Assembly (NCBI GenBank): GCA_034408745.1
Contig: JAWXCM010000150.1
Location: 1 to 14,831, forward strand
Reading direction: 5' to 3'
DNA: 14,831 nucleotides
From: JAWXCM01 sp034408745
GTDB taxonomy: Bacteria; Acidobacteriota; Terriglobia; Bryobacterales; Bryobacteraceae
Shown in pieces: positions 1 through 6,713 of this stretch (the stretch's first letter is position 1; each line of letters begins with the position of its first letter). The notes under the pieces were generated by a model. That model had not been told where the DNA came from. It did not search any database and worked only from the letters and a program-made list of their open reading frames with translations. A program made the translations under genes and the position numbers.

Positions 1-165
1 CAGCCCGGCACTCGCTATTGTGCTGCCCAATGGCTTACTTCGACTCGCTCGGAATTCCGAGATTGACGGTTCGTTAATTGCTCAACCCGCCGAACCGCCT
101 GATGCGGACCCGCATGTCCGGTGGTGTGGGAGGGGAGGAGTGGCGAGGCTTCCCCCTATCCCGAT
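1..165 (+). mobile_element. Group II intron, 3' end only (domains V and VI)
   Basis: This is the 3' end of a self-splicing retroelement whose body and any reverse transcriptase lie beyond the left edge. Domain V is at about 91-128: the upper stem pairs 102-106 with 111-115 around a four-base loop (107-110), a two-base bulge sits at 116-117, and the lower stem pairs 94-101 with 118-125, with one T-C mismatch (100/119). Domain VI is at 128-162: GGGA (128-131) pairs with TCCC (159-162), and a G-rich run pairs with 149-156. An unpaired A at 158 lies 7 nt before the probable 3' splice site after CCGAT (161-165), the usual place for a branch-point adenosine. The order of CCGCC stem, GGTGGTGTG, G-rich hairpin and CCGAT matches bacterial group II intron ends known to me. 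Bases 1-90 would be the linker between maturase and domain V; no clear maturase C-terminus was recognised there. The T-C mismatch may weaken splicing. Confidence 0.8.
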
Positions 166-173
166 TGTGTCCC

Positions 174-1769
174 TTAAAACCGATAGATAAAGATCAGGCC
201 GACGTAATGCAAGGTGCGGTCGGGCGGAGTTTCGTGCAGGAATTTGCCTGCGCCGAAGAACGCGTAGTTCAGATCCATCGTCAGATGCCGGGTGACGGGC
301 CAGAACAACTCCACGCCCGGCTGGGTGCCGATGTAGCGTGCCTTGCTGAAGTTGCCCGGTCGCATGGGAAAGCCCGGTACGTTGTACAACGCATCGTTGA
401 GACTCTGCCGCGCGAAGAAGTAGCTGTCTACCGTCAGGGCTGCACGCCGGGGTAACTGAAGCGTCAATGCAGGGCGAAGACCCTGAACGTTCAGTGGCCC
501 GTTCGACTGAATCACACCAAAGAACCGTCCGTTCGGATAAGGCGTGTAGAACGTCTGCAGGTCGGGATTGCGGGGATCCTTGTCGCCGCTGGTGATGCCC
601 GTGTTCAGGGCAATTCGCGGCTGCATTTTAACTTCGTTGAACGTGTAGCCGGTGGAGGTGGAAAACGTCCAGGCGCGAATGTTGCCTTTGCCGATCGGCG
701 CACCCTGGAATGTAAAGCCGGGCCCGAAGCTGCCGAACTGACCTGCATATTCGACGTCGTAGTCCCACCCGTGTCCGACCATAAATGGAATGCCACCCCT
801 CCAGATACGGGCTCCGAGTGTCTGCCGGGTTTCGGGTCCGGCACCCTGGTTGAATACACCGAGCTTACGCGCGTTTCCCAGATAGTACACATCCAGATTG
901 AAGGGAAGGGAAGCGAGCGGTCCGGTGGCGTACATCCCCCAGAAGGTCTCGGTGTGGTTGGTGCGGTCGTCGAAAAATCCGACTCTGGTCTCGACCGGCT
1001 TGGTAGCAAACGCGTCGATCTGCCATTTCCGGGCTTTCAGTATGAGGCGCACGCCGTCAAAGCTCGCACGGACGTTGGGAACTTCACGGATGGAGACCAG
1101 CCGGCCGGTCCCGTAGTGCAGCTCCTGCCGGCCGACGCGCAGCGTGACCTTTGGCTGCTCCCGCTCATCCAGGCTGAGATTGATATCCACGAACGCCTGA
1201 TTCACGTCCAGCTTGTCCTTGTCGACGATGGGCCGGGGCCCGCCACCCCGGAAGTTCACGAACCCGCTGTGCAATTCGCCGAAGACCCGGAACCGGGTGC
1301 CAAGATGGAAGTCGGCATTGAACATGTAGCGCTGCTTCAGATAGGCGTTGCTTTTAAAGGCAGGCTCACCGGGATATGCGGGCGCGCCCCAGTTCTCGTT
1401 CTGATAGCGCTCAAACCACAGCCGTGTCTCGCCGCCGAGGGTGAGGTACCAGCCCTTCCGATTGCCCAGCTGGATATACTTCAGCGAGTCTGCCCAGTCA
1501 TGTCCGCGCATTTGCGGATCGGCCAGATAGGACCAGTCTTCCTCTGCCCGGAGGAGTCGAAAATGTGGAATTGCCCAGGGGGGCGGTGGTCCCTGCAGGC
1601 CTCCTGGAGGGCCTCCCTGCGGGCCACCCGGCGGACCACCTGGAGGGCCCTGATCCGGGGCGGCGCTCGGTTGCGCACTGTCCTGCCCGGAGTCCGGTGG
1701 TGCCTGGGCCAAAGCCGTAAAGGCTGTCAACAGCAGAAAAAAAGTAGCTTTAAGGATCAATTTACTCAC
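174..1769 (-). CDS. Alginate-export-type outer-membrane beta-barrel protein
   Basis: A predicted outer-membrane channel of 531 aa, resembling the alginate export (AlgE-like) porin family. The substrate is unknown, because members in non-alginate producers are common. Residues 1-23 form a signal peptide (lysine-containing start, hydrophobic core, AQA cleavage site). Residues 41-64 are a proline/glycine tetrapeptide run (PPGG, PPGG, PQGG, PPGG). From about residue 108 the chain alternates as in barrel strands (GGETRLWFERYQ, LRVGRQELHYGTGR) and it ends in FIYRF, a terminal aromatic typical of BAM-inserted barrels. The first codon is GTG; a stop lies directly upstream in frame and there is no internal ATG before the mature barrel, so GTG is favoured although no clear ribosome site is visible. 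The gene appears monocistronic. Its stop codon lies 8 bp from the end of an oppositely oriented group II intron, so its original downstream region and terminator have probably been displaced. Family assignment is by pattern, not alignment. Confidence 0.8.
   Translation of the reverse strand: MSKLILKATFFLLLTAFTALAQAPPDSGQDSAQPSAAPDQGPPGGPPGGPQGGPPGGLQGPPPPWAIPHFRLLRAEEDWSYLADPQMRGHDWADSLKYIQLGNRKGWYLTLGGETRLWFERYQNENWGAPAYPGEPAFKSNAYLKQRYMFNADFHLGTRFRVFGELHSGFVNFRGGGPRPIVDKDKLDVNQAFVDINLSLDEREQPKVTLRVGRQELHYGTGRLVSIREVPNVRASFDGVRLILKARKWQIDAFATKPVETRVGFFDDRTNHTETFWGMYATGPLASLPFNLDVYYLGNARKLGVFNQGAGPETRQTLGARIWRGGIPFMVGHGWDYDVEYAGQFGSFGPGFTFQGAPIGKGNIRAWTFSTSTGYTFNEVKMQPRIALNTGITSGDKDPRNPDLQTFYTPYPNGRFFGVIQSNGPLNVQGLRPALTLQLPRRAALTVDSYFFARQSLNDALYNVPGFPMRPGNFSKARYIGTQPGVELFWPVTRHLTMDLNYAFFGAGKFLHETPPDRTLHYVGLIFIYRF
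1578..1649 (-). repeat. Pro/Gly tetrapeptide repeat in the porin
   Basis: A low-complexity 12-bp-period repeat encodes PPGG-like units at residues 41-64 of the barrel protein, between signal peptide and barrel. It probably forms a flexible periplasmic linker, and could vary in length by slippage. Confidence 0.7.
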
Positions 1770-2237
1770 TCAGGGACGCTGCTTTCGCGCGTCTTTTCGT
1801 TTCAAAATGCTCGTCCGGGCCCATTCCAGATGGACGAAAGGGCCTCGGTGGTCAACCCAGGACTGGCACGGGGAGAATCGACTCAAAATGGATACAGCCT
1901 AGAATACTAGCACAAGCCCCGTAACCTCGGCGATTCGGCCTGTCATGGAGTAATGCAATTTACAGAAGAAGGCTCCTTATGGGACCTCAAATTCAGCAAC
2001 AGTGTCAGCGGTTATCCACTTCACATATATCGGCATTGCGGTGCCGGAAGATAACGGAGGCTCTGCTTTACGAAGTCGATCCGACCCGCTACACTAGTTC
2101 GGAGTCGAGTCTGGCCGATGTGGCCGGCACTTGAATTTAATGTGTCTGGGCCTTCCCGGAATGTCCGCAAGGAGAGCTCGGACTTCAGACACGCAGAACC
2201 GTGTAACTCCATTACGGAATACATCAAGGAGACAGAC
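1770..2237. other. Non-coding spacer between divergent genes
   Basis: This 468-bp stretch separates the divergent porin and NTF2-like genes and should hold both promoters. No convincing -35/-10 pair stood out on either strand. The only clear signal is the AAGGAGA ribosome site at 2226-2232, six bases before the ATG at 2238. Open frames here have no recognisable protein character. Confidence 0.5.
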
Positions 2238-2603
2238 ATGAGCGTCGAGTTGGAAACCATTGAACGACTTTTCGATGCTGTGCATCGGAACGACAGCCAA
2301 GCCTATGCGCAGTGCTTTACTGAAGACGCCGAGTACAAGGTGGCTAATTTCCCGGCTGCCCACGGCCGCGAAGAGATCGCTGCTTTCGGTGCCCGCATCG
2401 CGCCCATGTTCCAGCGTGTTCTTCACGATGTGAAGAACACGTGGCAGGTGGGCAACACATGTGTTTCCGAGTTGGTTGTGGCGTATCACCGGCATGACGG
2501 GAAGGTGGTAGAGGTTCCCTGCCTGGATTTCATCACGGTCGAGAATGGCCTTGTGAAGTCGCTGCACGCCTATATCGATGCCACTCCGGCATTTATGCCG
2601 TAG
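2238..2603 (+). CDS. NTF2-like (SnoaL-like) protein, paralogue 1
   Basis: A 121-aa protein of the NTF2-like cone fold, a cytosolic family that includes SnoaL-type cyclases, ketosteroid isomerases, epoxide hydrolases and non-enzymatic binding proteins. Visible features: an N-terminal helix (TIERLFDAVHRND), the signature FTEDAEYKVANFPAAHG, a central strand pair VSELVVAYHRHDGKVVEVPCLD, and the end LHAYIDATPAF. The start is set by AAGGAGA six bases before the ATG; a longer frame from 2118 lacks such a site and adds unlike sequence. The next gene starts 22 bp after this stop, so they are probably co-transcribed. It shares the pattern N-F/Y-P-x-A-x-G, PC-x-D and a D-x-x-P-x-F ending with the two other paralogues in this window. 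Substrate and reaction cannot be named. Confidence 0.85.
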   Translation: MSVELETIERLFDAVHRNDSQAYAQCFTEDAEYKVANFPAAHGREEIAAFGARIAPMFQRVLHDVKNTWQVGNTCVSELVVAYHRHDGKVVEVPCLDFITVENGLVKSLHAYIDATPAFMP

Positions 2604-2625
2604 AGCGAAACAGAGGAGATCTGCA

Positions 2626-3006
2626 ATGAGTCATTCCGATACCGTTACCCGGTTGCTGAAGATTTTCGAGACTTTTAACGTCGACGAAGCGATGACGTTG
2701 TTCGCTGACGACGCGACCTACCAGTTCGGCAATTATCCTGCCGCTGTTGGTATTGACAACATCAAGGCGACCGTGGCTGCCAGCCATCTGGACTTCATCA
2801 AGAGCTGTAGCTTTGATGTGAAGTCCATGATTGAACCTGGTGGTGGCGTCGTCGCGTGCGAGATGGATATCATCTACGGGACTACGGACGGGCGGACGAT
2901 CACGCTGCCCTGTGCCGATCTGTTCCGGTTCAACGAGCAGGGCCAGGTCACGTTCATGCAAATCTTTATGGACGCGGGACCACTGTTCGCGCCAGCGAAT
3001 GCCTAA
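2626..3006 (+). CDS. NTF2-like (SnoaL-like) protein, paralogue 2
   Basis: A 126-aa NTF2-like protein, second gene of a tandem pair and 22 bp behind the first. The start is fixed by GAGGAG at 2613-2618, seven bases before the ATG. Key segments: VTRLLKIFETFNVDEAMTLF (helix), DDATYQFGNYPAAVG, CEMDIIYGTTDGRTITLPCAD, and FMQIFMDAGPLF near the end. It matches paralogues 1 and 3 across the whole length but differs clearly in sequence, so the duplication is old or the copies were recruited separately. The Y-Q-x-x-N-x-P stretch faintly recalls the Tyr/Asn pair of limonene-1,2-epoxide hydrolase, but the Arg-x-Asp catalytic element is absent, so that activity is not claimed. A hairpin terminator follows 25 bp after the stop. 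Confidence 0.85.
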   Translation: MSHSDTVTRLLKIFETFNVDEAMTLFADDATYQFGNYPAAVGIDNIKATVAASHLDFIKSCSFDVKSMIEPGGGVVACEMDIIYGTTDGRTITLPCADLFRFNEQGQVTFMQIFMDAGPLFAPANA

Positions 3007-3031
3007 ACCGCACGCCTAAAACCAACAAAAA

Positions 3032-3065
3032 CCCCGCAGAGCCGAAACTCCGCGGGGCTTTTATT
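3032..3065. terminator. Rho-independent terminator, probably bidirectional
   Basis: The stem CCCCGCaGAG / CTCcGCGGGG (3032-3041 with 3048-3057, one A-C mismatch) closes a six-base loop and is followed by CTTTTATTT on the plus strand. On the left it is preceded by AACCAACAAAAA, which reads as a T-rich run on the minus strand. It lies between convergent genes that end at 3006 (+) and 3080 (-), so it can end transcripts from both sides. Confidence 0.88.
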
Positions 3066-3079
3066 TGTCAGGACGCTGG

Positions 3080-3478
3080 CTAGTCTCCGAAGACCGGGCC
3101 GATATCCATGTAGATCTTCAGCATCTGCACCTTGCCGTCACGAATCTTGATGGTGTCGCAGCAGGGAAGAGTGAAGCTCTTGCCGTCATGCCGCACGTAG
3201 GTGACCGTCATCTCGCAGACCACGTTCTCGTCGTCGATTTCCCACAGGTTCTCGATGTGGTGAACAACTTTACCTACCTTCGAGAGAAAGCCTGCCGATC
3301 CATCGATGATTTGCTGGGGCCCGTGGGCCACGGGAAAGTTGCTGAACTGGTACCACGCATCGTCTGCATAGAATGCGGCAAACTTCTCCACCTGCATCGA
3401 CTCACCGGCGAGGAACATCTGCCGGACCAGTTCTGAATTCGCCCCAGGTTGTTTCTGGGCGCCTGCTCCACTACTCAT
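3080..3478 (-). CDS. NTF2-like (SnoaL-like) protein, paralogue 3
   Basis: A 132-aa NTF2-like protein on the opposite strand from its two paralogues. After a flexible Ser/Gly/Ala/Gln-rich start of about 14 residues come SELVRQMFLAGESMQVEKF (helix), YADDAWYQFSNFPVAHG, CEMTVTYVRHDGKSFTLPCCD and LKIYMDIGPVFGD. The signature positions N-F-P-x-A-x-G, H-D-G-K, P-C-x-D and D-x-x-P-x-F are shared with paralogue 1, which it resembles more than paralogue 2 in the YxRHDGK segment. The start has a strong AGGAGG seven bases before the ATG. It is the second gene of a unit with the VOC protein, 78 bp downstream of that stop, and ends 15 bp before the shared terminator. Function is unknown; the linkage suggests it acts with the VOC protein. 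Confidence 0.86.
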   Translation of the reverse strand: MSSGAGAQKQPGANSELVRQMFLAGESMQVEKFAAFYADDAWYQFSNFPVAHGPQQIIDGSAGFLSKVGKVVHHIENLWEIDDENVVCEMTVTYVRHDGKSFTLPCCDTIKIRDGKVQMLKIYMDIGPVFGD

Positions 3479-3556
3479 GCTTTTGCCTCCTGTTTGTCTT
3501 CAGCCTGCTTTCGCAGGGATTTCAGTTCTGAGAAACTCTTGTACGACCACGGCGGC

Positions 3557-4357
3557 TTACTTACCAGGCGGTGGTTCGGGGGCCGCCGCGCTGTTCGACG
3601 GCGCGTAGGTGGTTCCGTTCGCCTCGTTATATTCGCCGCGGGCACGGTTGAAGTGGGACTTCGCCTTCCTCGTCACCTGGTTGAATTCCAGCTGCTCGCC
3701 GTTCGGCCCCTTGCAGTAAAACAAAGACCAGCCCTCGAAGTCACCGAAGTCCATGTCGGAGTAGCCCTCGATGAAATAGTCCTTCTCATTCCAGAACTTG
3801 TTCGCAGCGTACTTCAGCGGCAGATTCCGGCGTTGTTCATGGCTGGAGACGTCGACCACGTGATTTACCACCACGTTAGTGATGCCGCGCTGCTGGCACT
3901 CTTCCTCCAGCGACTTAGCGAACTTATTCAGATCCACATCGTCTTTCACATGAAACGAGATATGGCACGCGTTGCCGTGCCCGACACCCGAGGGCAGACG
4001 CGGGAAGATGTTCGGCGCTGTGTCGTCCAGTTTGGCGTCGCGGAAGTGAATTAGCTCAACACACGTGTTGCCGAACGAAATGAAGCAAACATCGAGAGAC
4101 TCCCTGCTGCCGTCCCGCAGGTCCGGCACGCCCAGGGACCGGGGGCTGCGGTTCTTCTCGATGGCCTCGATGTCTTCCACCTGGAACAAGGTGTTATGTA
4201 GCACGGGCCCATAGAAACCTGTGCCAGCGATGGCAAGCCTGCCTCCGAGCACCTCGATATAAAATTCCAGGGACTTCTTCATGTCGTCGACTGTGACGCC
4301 GACGTGCTGCACTCCCTGTAGCATCTGCCCCAGTGACGACCGACTTCCACCTGACAT
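3557..4357 (-). CDS. VOC-superfamily (glyoxalase/dioxygenase-fold) metalloprotein
   Basis: A 266-aa member of the vicinal oxygen chelate superfamily, which includes glyoxalase I, extradiol dioxygenases, epimerases and resistance proteins, all using paired beta-alpha-beta-beta-beta modules around one metal. Counted from an ATG at 4381, the four classical ligand positions are all filled: His26 (VQHVGVTVDD), Glu109 (CVELIHF), His140 (ACHISFHV) and Glu232 (GEQLEFNQV). It is therefore probably an active metalloenzyme. The second module carries a long insert (about residues 165-215, aromatic and charged), and the C-terminus is an Ala/Pro tail. Two starts compete: ATG 4381 with GGAG only 4 bases away, and ATG 4357 with AGGAG at 7 bases. 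The second matches the ribosome sites of the neighbouring genes and is preferred. It leads a unit with NTF2-like paralogue 3. The substrate cannot be read from sequence. Confidence 0.85.
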   Translation of the reverse strand: MSGGSRSSLGQMLQGVQHVGVTVDDMKKSLEFYIEVLGGRLAIAGTGFYGPVLHNTLFQVEDIEAIEKNRSPRSLGVPDLRDGSRESLDVCFISFGNTCVELIHFRDAKLDDTAPNIFPRLPSGVGHGNACHISFHVKDDVDLNKFAKSLEEECQQRGITNVVVNHVVDVSSHEQRRNLPLKYAANKFWNEKDYFIEGYSDMDFGDFEGWSLFYCKGPNGEQLEFNQVTRKAKSHFNRARGEYNEANGTTYAPSNSAAAPEPPPGK

Positions 4358-4909
4358 GTCCGAACTCCTGTCGTTATGCATTCCTCTCCTTGTACGTTGC
4401 CCGGAGTGCCTTCACTCCTGCGATCCTCCTGGGCCGAGCTAACCTTTGATGTCCCTGGCAGAGTGTAATGCCGCTGATTGGTCTGCCTCTCCCATATCGA
4501 AAGTAAGCGCCTGAGCTCGGGTTCACTACATTCCGGGGTTGTTCGGAACTGACACTCGCGGTCAGAAAGAACATAAGGGCAGCGCTACACAAACATAATA
4601 CGCGGTAAGCGACAGCACTCCGGCCGGAACCATCCAATCTTTCTGGGGCGTCATGACTAACCAGCTCGCAACATGAAACCGATGATAAGCTGTACCACTC
4701 CCCATCCGTCAAAGCATACAGCAACGGAGTTAATCTGCCAAGGGCTTTCGAGCGACTCGGGCCGGAACAATTCACACCAGGAACCCCGGCGTGAAACACC
4801 TGAATCAGGATCGCATGGGAGCGTGTTTCGCCGCCGGGTGCGGCGCCTCCACGGTCGGGAGGAATGACGTCGAAAGCTGTAATCGTCTTGTTACCTGACG
4901 ATAACGAAT
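4358..4909. other. Non-coding region upstream of two divergent units
   Basis: About 550 bp between the VOC gene (-) and the promoter of the metallo-beta-lactamase-fold gene (+). Open frames on both strands lack domain character. Two purine-rich ribosome-site-like stretches lie at its left edge, serving the VOC gene. I saw no convincing minus-strand promoter, tRNA or repeat. Confidence 0.45.
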
Positions 4910-4938
4910 TTGCTGTGAGTTGCGGTGTCGGATACAAT
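4910..4938 (+). promoter_or_regulatory. Candidate sigma70-type promoter
   Basis: TTGCTG (4910-4915) and TACAAT (4933-4938) are separated by exactly 17 bp, each close to the consensus hexamers. Transcription would start near 4945, giving a leader of about 30 nt before the ATG at 4978. This also argues that translation does not begin at the earlier in-frame ATG at 4864, which would lie upstream of the transcript. Confidence 0.6.
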
Positions 4939-4977
4939 TGGTTACTCTGCACGGGCGGCAGATGTGGAACCGAGAGA

Positions 4978-5811
4978 ATGACAGTCGGCGAGAAGCTACA
5001 GGTCAGATTTTGGGGCGTAAGGGGCTCGATTCCGACTGCGGATTCCGGCGCAATGCGCTACGGCGGGAACACATCCTGTGTCGAAATACGGTATGGTAAT
5101 CAGCCTCCTCTGATCTTCGATGCCGGGTCCGGAGTTCGCCGGCTCGGGCAGCACTGGCTCAATACTCCCGACGAGTTCCCGACTGAAGTTCATCTTTTGT
5201 TTTCTCATTTTCACTGGGATCATATCCAGGGTGTTCCATTCTTCGCGCCCCTGTATAATGCCGCGTCGGACATACAATTCTCATCATCGCTCGACACCGG
5301 GCAGCTTCGTCTCATTCTGGAAAACCAGATGCGAGCGCCTTACTTTCCCGTAAATTTGAGTGCCGTACAGGCTCGGACTGAATTTTGTCAGGTGGAGGAG
5401 CACGGGTTCGCACTGGGAGATCTGGTGATTACGCCTTTTCCACTGCGGCATCCCGGGGGAGCGACCGGCTATCGCATCCAGTCCCCTTCCGCCTGCATCG
5501 TTTATGCCAGCGATCACGAGCACGGAGACGATGTGTACGACGGAATTCTGCGCAGGAACGCCAGAGAAGCCGATATCCTCATCTACGATGCCCAGTACAC
5601 TCCCGAGGAGTACAAAGGGCGCGTTGGATGGGGCCACAGCACGTGGGAGGCGGGGATACGCACAGCCGCCGACGCCGGTGTGAAGCAGTTGCTGTTATTT
5701 CACCATGACCCGGACCGCACAGACAACGCTCTGGATGAGCTTGTCCACCGCGCCGGGACTCAGTTTGAGAACACTGCCGGGGCTCGTGAAGGCCTCGTGG
5801 TTTCAGTGTAA
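4978..5811 (+). CDS. Metallo-beta-lactamase-fold hydrolase
   Basis: A 277-aa cytosolic MBL-fold hydrolase of the group that opens with VRFWGVRGSIPT and YGGNTSCVEIR, related to PhnP/RNase Z-like phosphodiesterases. The dinuclear metal site is complete: H77-x-H79-x-D81-H82 (SHFHWDHIQG), His158 (LRHPGG), Asp179 (YASDHEHG) and a late His (about 220 or 242-243). FDAGSG at 48-53 is the usual strand before the site. The family acts on phosphodiesters, including cyclic nucleotides in some members; the substrate here is not known. The start at 4978 is chosen because the conserved domain begins right after it, GAGAG precedes it, and a promoter lies just upstream; an ATG at 4864 would add 38 unrelated residues. 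The 3' end overlaps the convergent gene by 9 bp, so both stop codons lie inside the other gene. Confidence 0.88.
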   Translation: MTVGEKLQVRFWGVRGSIPTADSGAMRYGGNTSCVEIRYGNQPPLIFDAGSGVRRLGQHWLNTPDEFPTEVHLLFSHFHWDHIQGVPFFAPLYNAASDIQFSSSLDTGQLRLILENQMRAPYFPVNLSAVQARTEFCQVEEHGFALGDLVITPFPLRHPGGATGYRIQSPSACIVYASDHEHGDDVYDGILRRNAREADILIYDAQYTPEEYKGRVGWGHSTWEAGIRTAADAGVKQLLLFHHDPDRTDNALDELVHRAGTQFENTAGAREGLVVSV

Positions 5812-6264
5812 GGGGTAGCCCTTTTCTCCAGGCAGGCGGCCGTCGATCCTGAGCACCTTCAACGTCCGCGGAGCCTGGTCCGCGCTGACAAACGCAACCG
5901 CGCCCCGAATCGCACTGACGAGTTCCAGCGCCATTTCATTGGAGTACACGATCCTGGGGCCGCTCACGGACTCGGCGCGAAATACTTTGGATATCCAGTA
6001 CTGGCGGAACTGGGCCTCGGACATTTGATAAATAGTCCGCAGCACAACCTCACGCTCGCGCGCCACCGGGGCTCGGACCAGCAGGGTCACACGCAGGTCG
6101 GAAGTCCAAAACTGGCGGTCTCCAGGGAACAATTTCTTCACGTCGCCGAAAGACACGTTCTCAACCGGCACGTCGCTGCGCACCACGACGGCGATATCAC
6201 TGTGATCAGCGCCAAAGCACAATGCGGCCAGCAGACACAAACTGAGAAGTCGAAACATTGGCAT
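5803..6264 (-). CDS. Short periplasmic phosphate-binding-like (PBP-like) protein
   Basis: A protein of about 153 aa with a signal peptide (FRLLSLCLLAALCFG) and a single small substrate-binding-like domain related to PstS. Marks of the family are an early DIAVVVRSDVPVENVSF strand-turn, GDRQFWTSDLRVTLLVR, a run ending FRQYWISKVF, and the late AIRGAVAFVSADQAP, equivalent to the usual PGAIGYV. It is much shorter than true PstS (over 300 aa), so it represents the one-domain group often found beside outer-membrane barrel proteins. ATG 6264 is preferred over ATG 6258; a TTG at 6273 is also possible, and no clear ribosome site exists for any. The upstream gene, whose stop ends 5 bp before this start, is a barrel fragment, so this gene may have lost its promoter and partner. 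Its 3' end overlaps the metallo-hydrolase gene. Ligand binding is not demonstrated. Confidence 0.72.
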   Translation of the reverse strand: MPMFRLLSLCLLAALCFGADHSDIAVVVRSDVPVENVSFGDVKKLFPGDRQFWTSDLRVTLLVRAPVAREREVVLRTIYQMSEAQFRQYWISKVFRAESVSGPRIVYSNEMALELVSAIRGAVAFVSADQAPRTLKVLRIDGRLPGEKGYPLH

Positions 6265-6269
6265 ACTGG

Positions 6270-6620
6270 TCAAAACGTAAAGCTGGTCTGAATAAATCCG
6301 TAATGAACTCTGCCGGTAACAGGCCTGTCGATGTTCCGGTATTCAAATTTGAAAGCGGCGAATGACGAGACATCCCACCGTACACCCGCAATGGATCCGA
6401 CAAGGCTCGGCACGAACGGATTGAATGTGGTGTCTGATTTCGGGATTCGCTGATGTTCGAATCGGTAGTATGGTTTCCAGTGGCTCTCCCCCATTCTGTA
6501 GGCTGTCTGAACGTACCACGACTGGCTGTTCGCAGCGGCGGCGGATCCGACCGTGCGATGCCGGGCATTCGCGAACTCAGCGATGAGTTCGGGATTCTCC
6601 CGGTGCCACACTCGAAGGCT
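6270..6620 (-). pseudogene. C-terminal remnant of an outer-membrane barrel gene
   Basis: About 115 codons read as the end of an outer-membrane barrel: ENPELIAEFANARHRT, SWYVQTAYRMGESHWKPYYR, GSIAGVRWDVSSFAAFKFEYR and the final YGFIQTSFTF, with alternating aromatic residues and a terminal Phe. Barrels of this kind are normally several hundred residues long, and no signal peptide or earlier strands follow upstream. The frame loses this character near 6600-6626, and by 6714 a different gene starts on the other strand. Short barrel-like words occur in other minus frames (for example VGYQHLHESG near 6640), hinting at frameshifts and not only deletion. The stop codon (6270-6272) lies 5 bp before the start of the phosphate-binding-like gene, the arrangement expected of a former porin-binding protein operon. 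A nearly equal reading is that the break is an assembly error. Confidence 0.6.
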
Positions 6621-6713
6621 CCGCTCTCGTGCAGGTGCTGGTATCCGACCTGCCCGCCAATACAACAACAATCGTGTTCGAGCCGTAGAGGCGCGACCGG
6701 GAAAAGGAAAACC

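Noticed and set aside
78..455. Plus-strand frame running through the intron end
   Set aside because: It starts in the linker before domain V, crosses the structured RNA and runs antisense into the porin; no protein family is recognisable.
771..1910. Long plus-strand open frame (379 codons) opposite the porin
   Set aside because: It is antisense to a porin with a signal peptide and barrel end, has no domain character, and is the sort of open frame GC-rich DNA produces by chance.
2118..2237. Longer N-terminus for NTF2-like paralogue 1
   Set aside because: The AAGGAGA site fits ATG 2238, and the extra 40 residues have no counterpart in the other paralogues.
2626..3006. Limonene-1,2-epoxide hydrolase assignment
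   Set aside because: Only the Tyr/Asn-like stretch is similar; the Arg-x-Asp catalytic element is missing.
4374..4952. Minus-strand frame of 192 codons upstream of the VOC gene
   Set aside because: No domain, no ribosome site, and it overlaps the promoter and start region of the metallo-hydrolase gene on the other strand.
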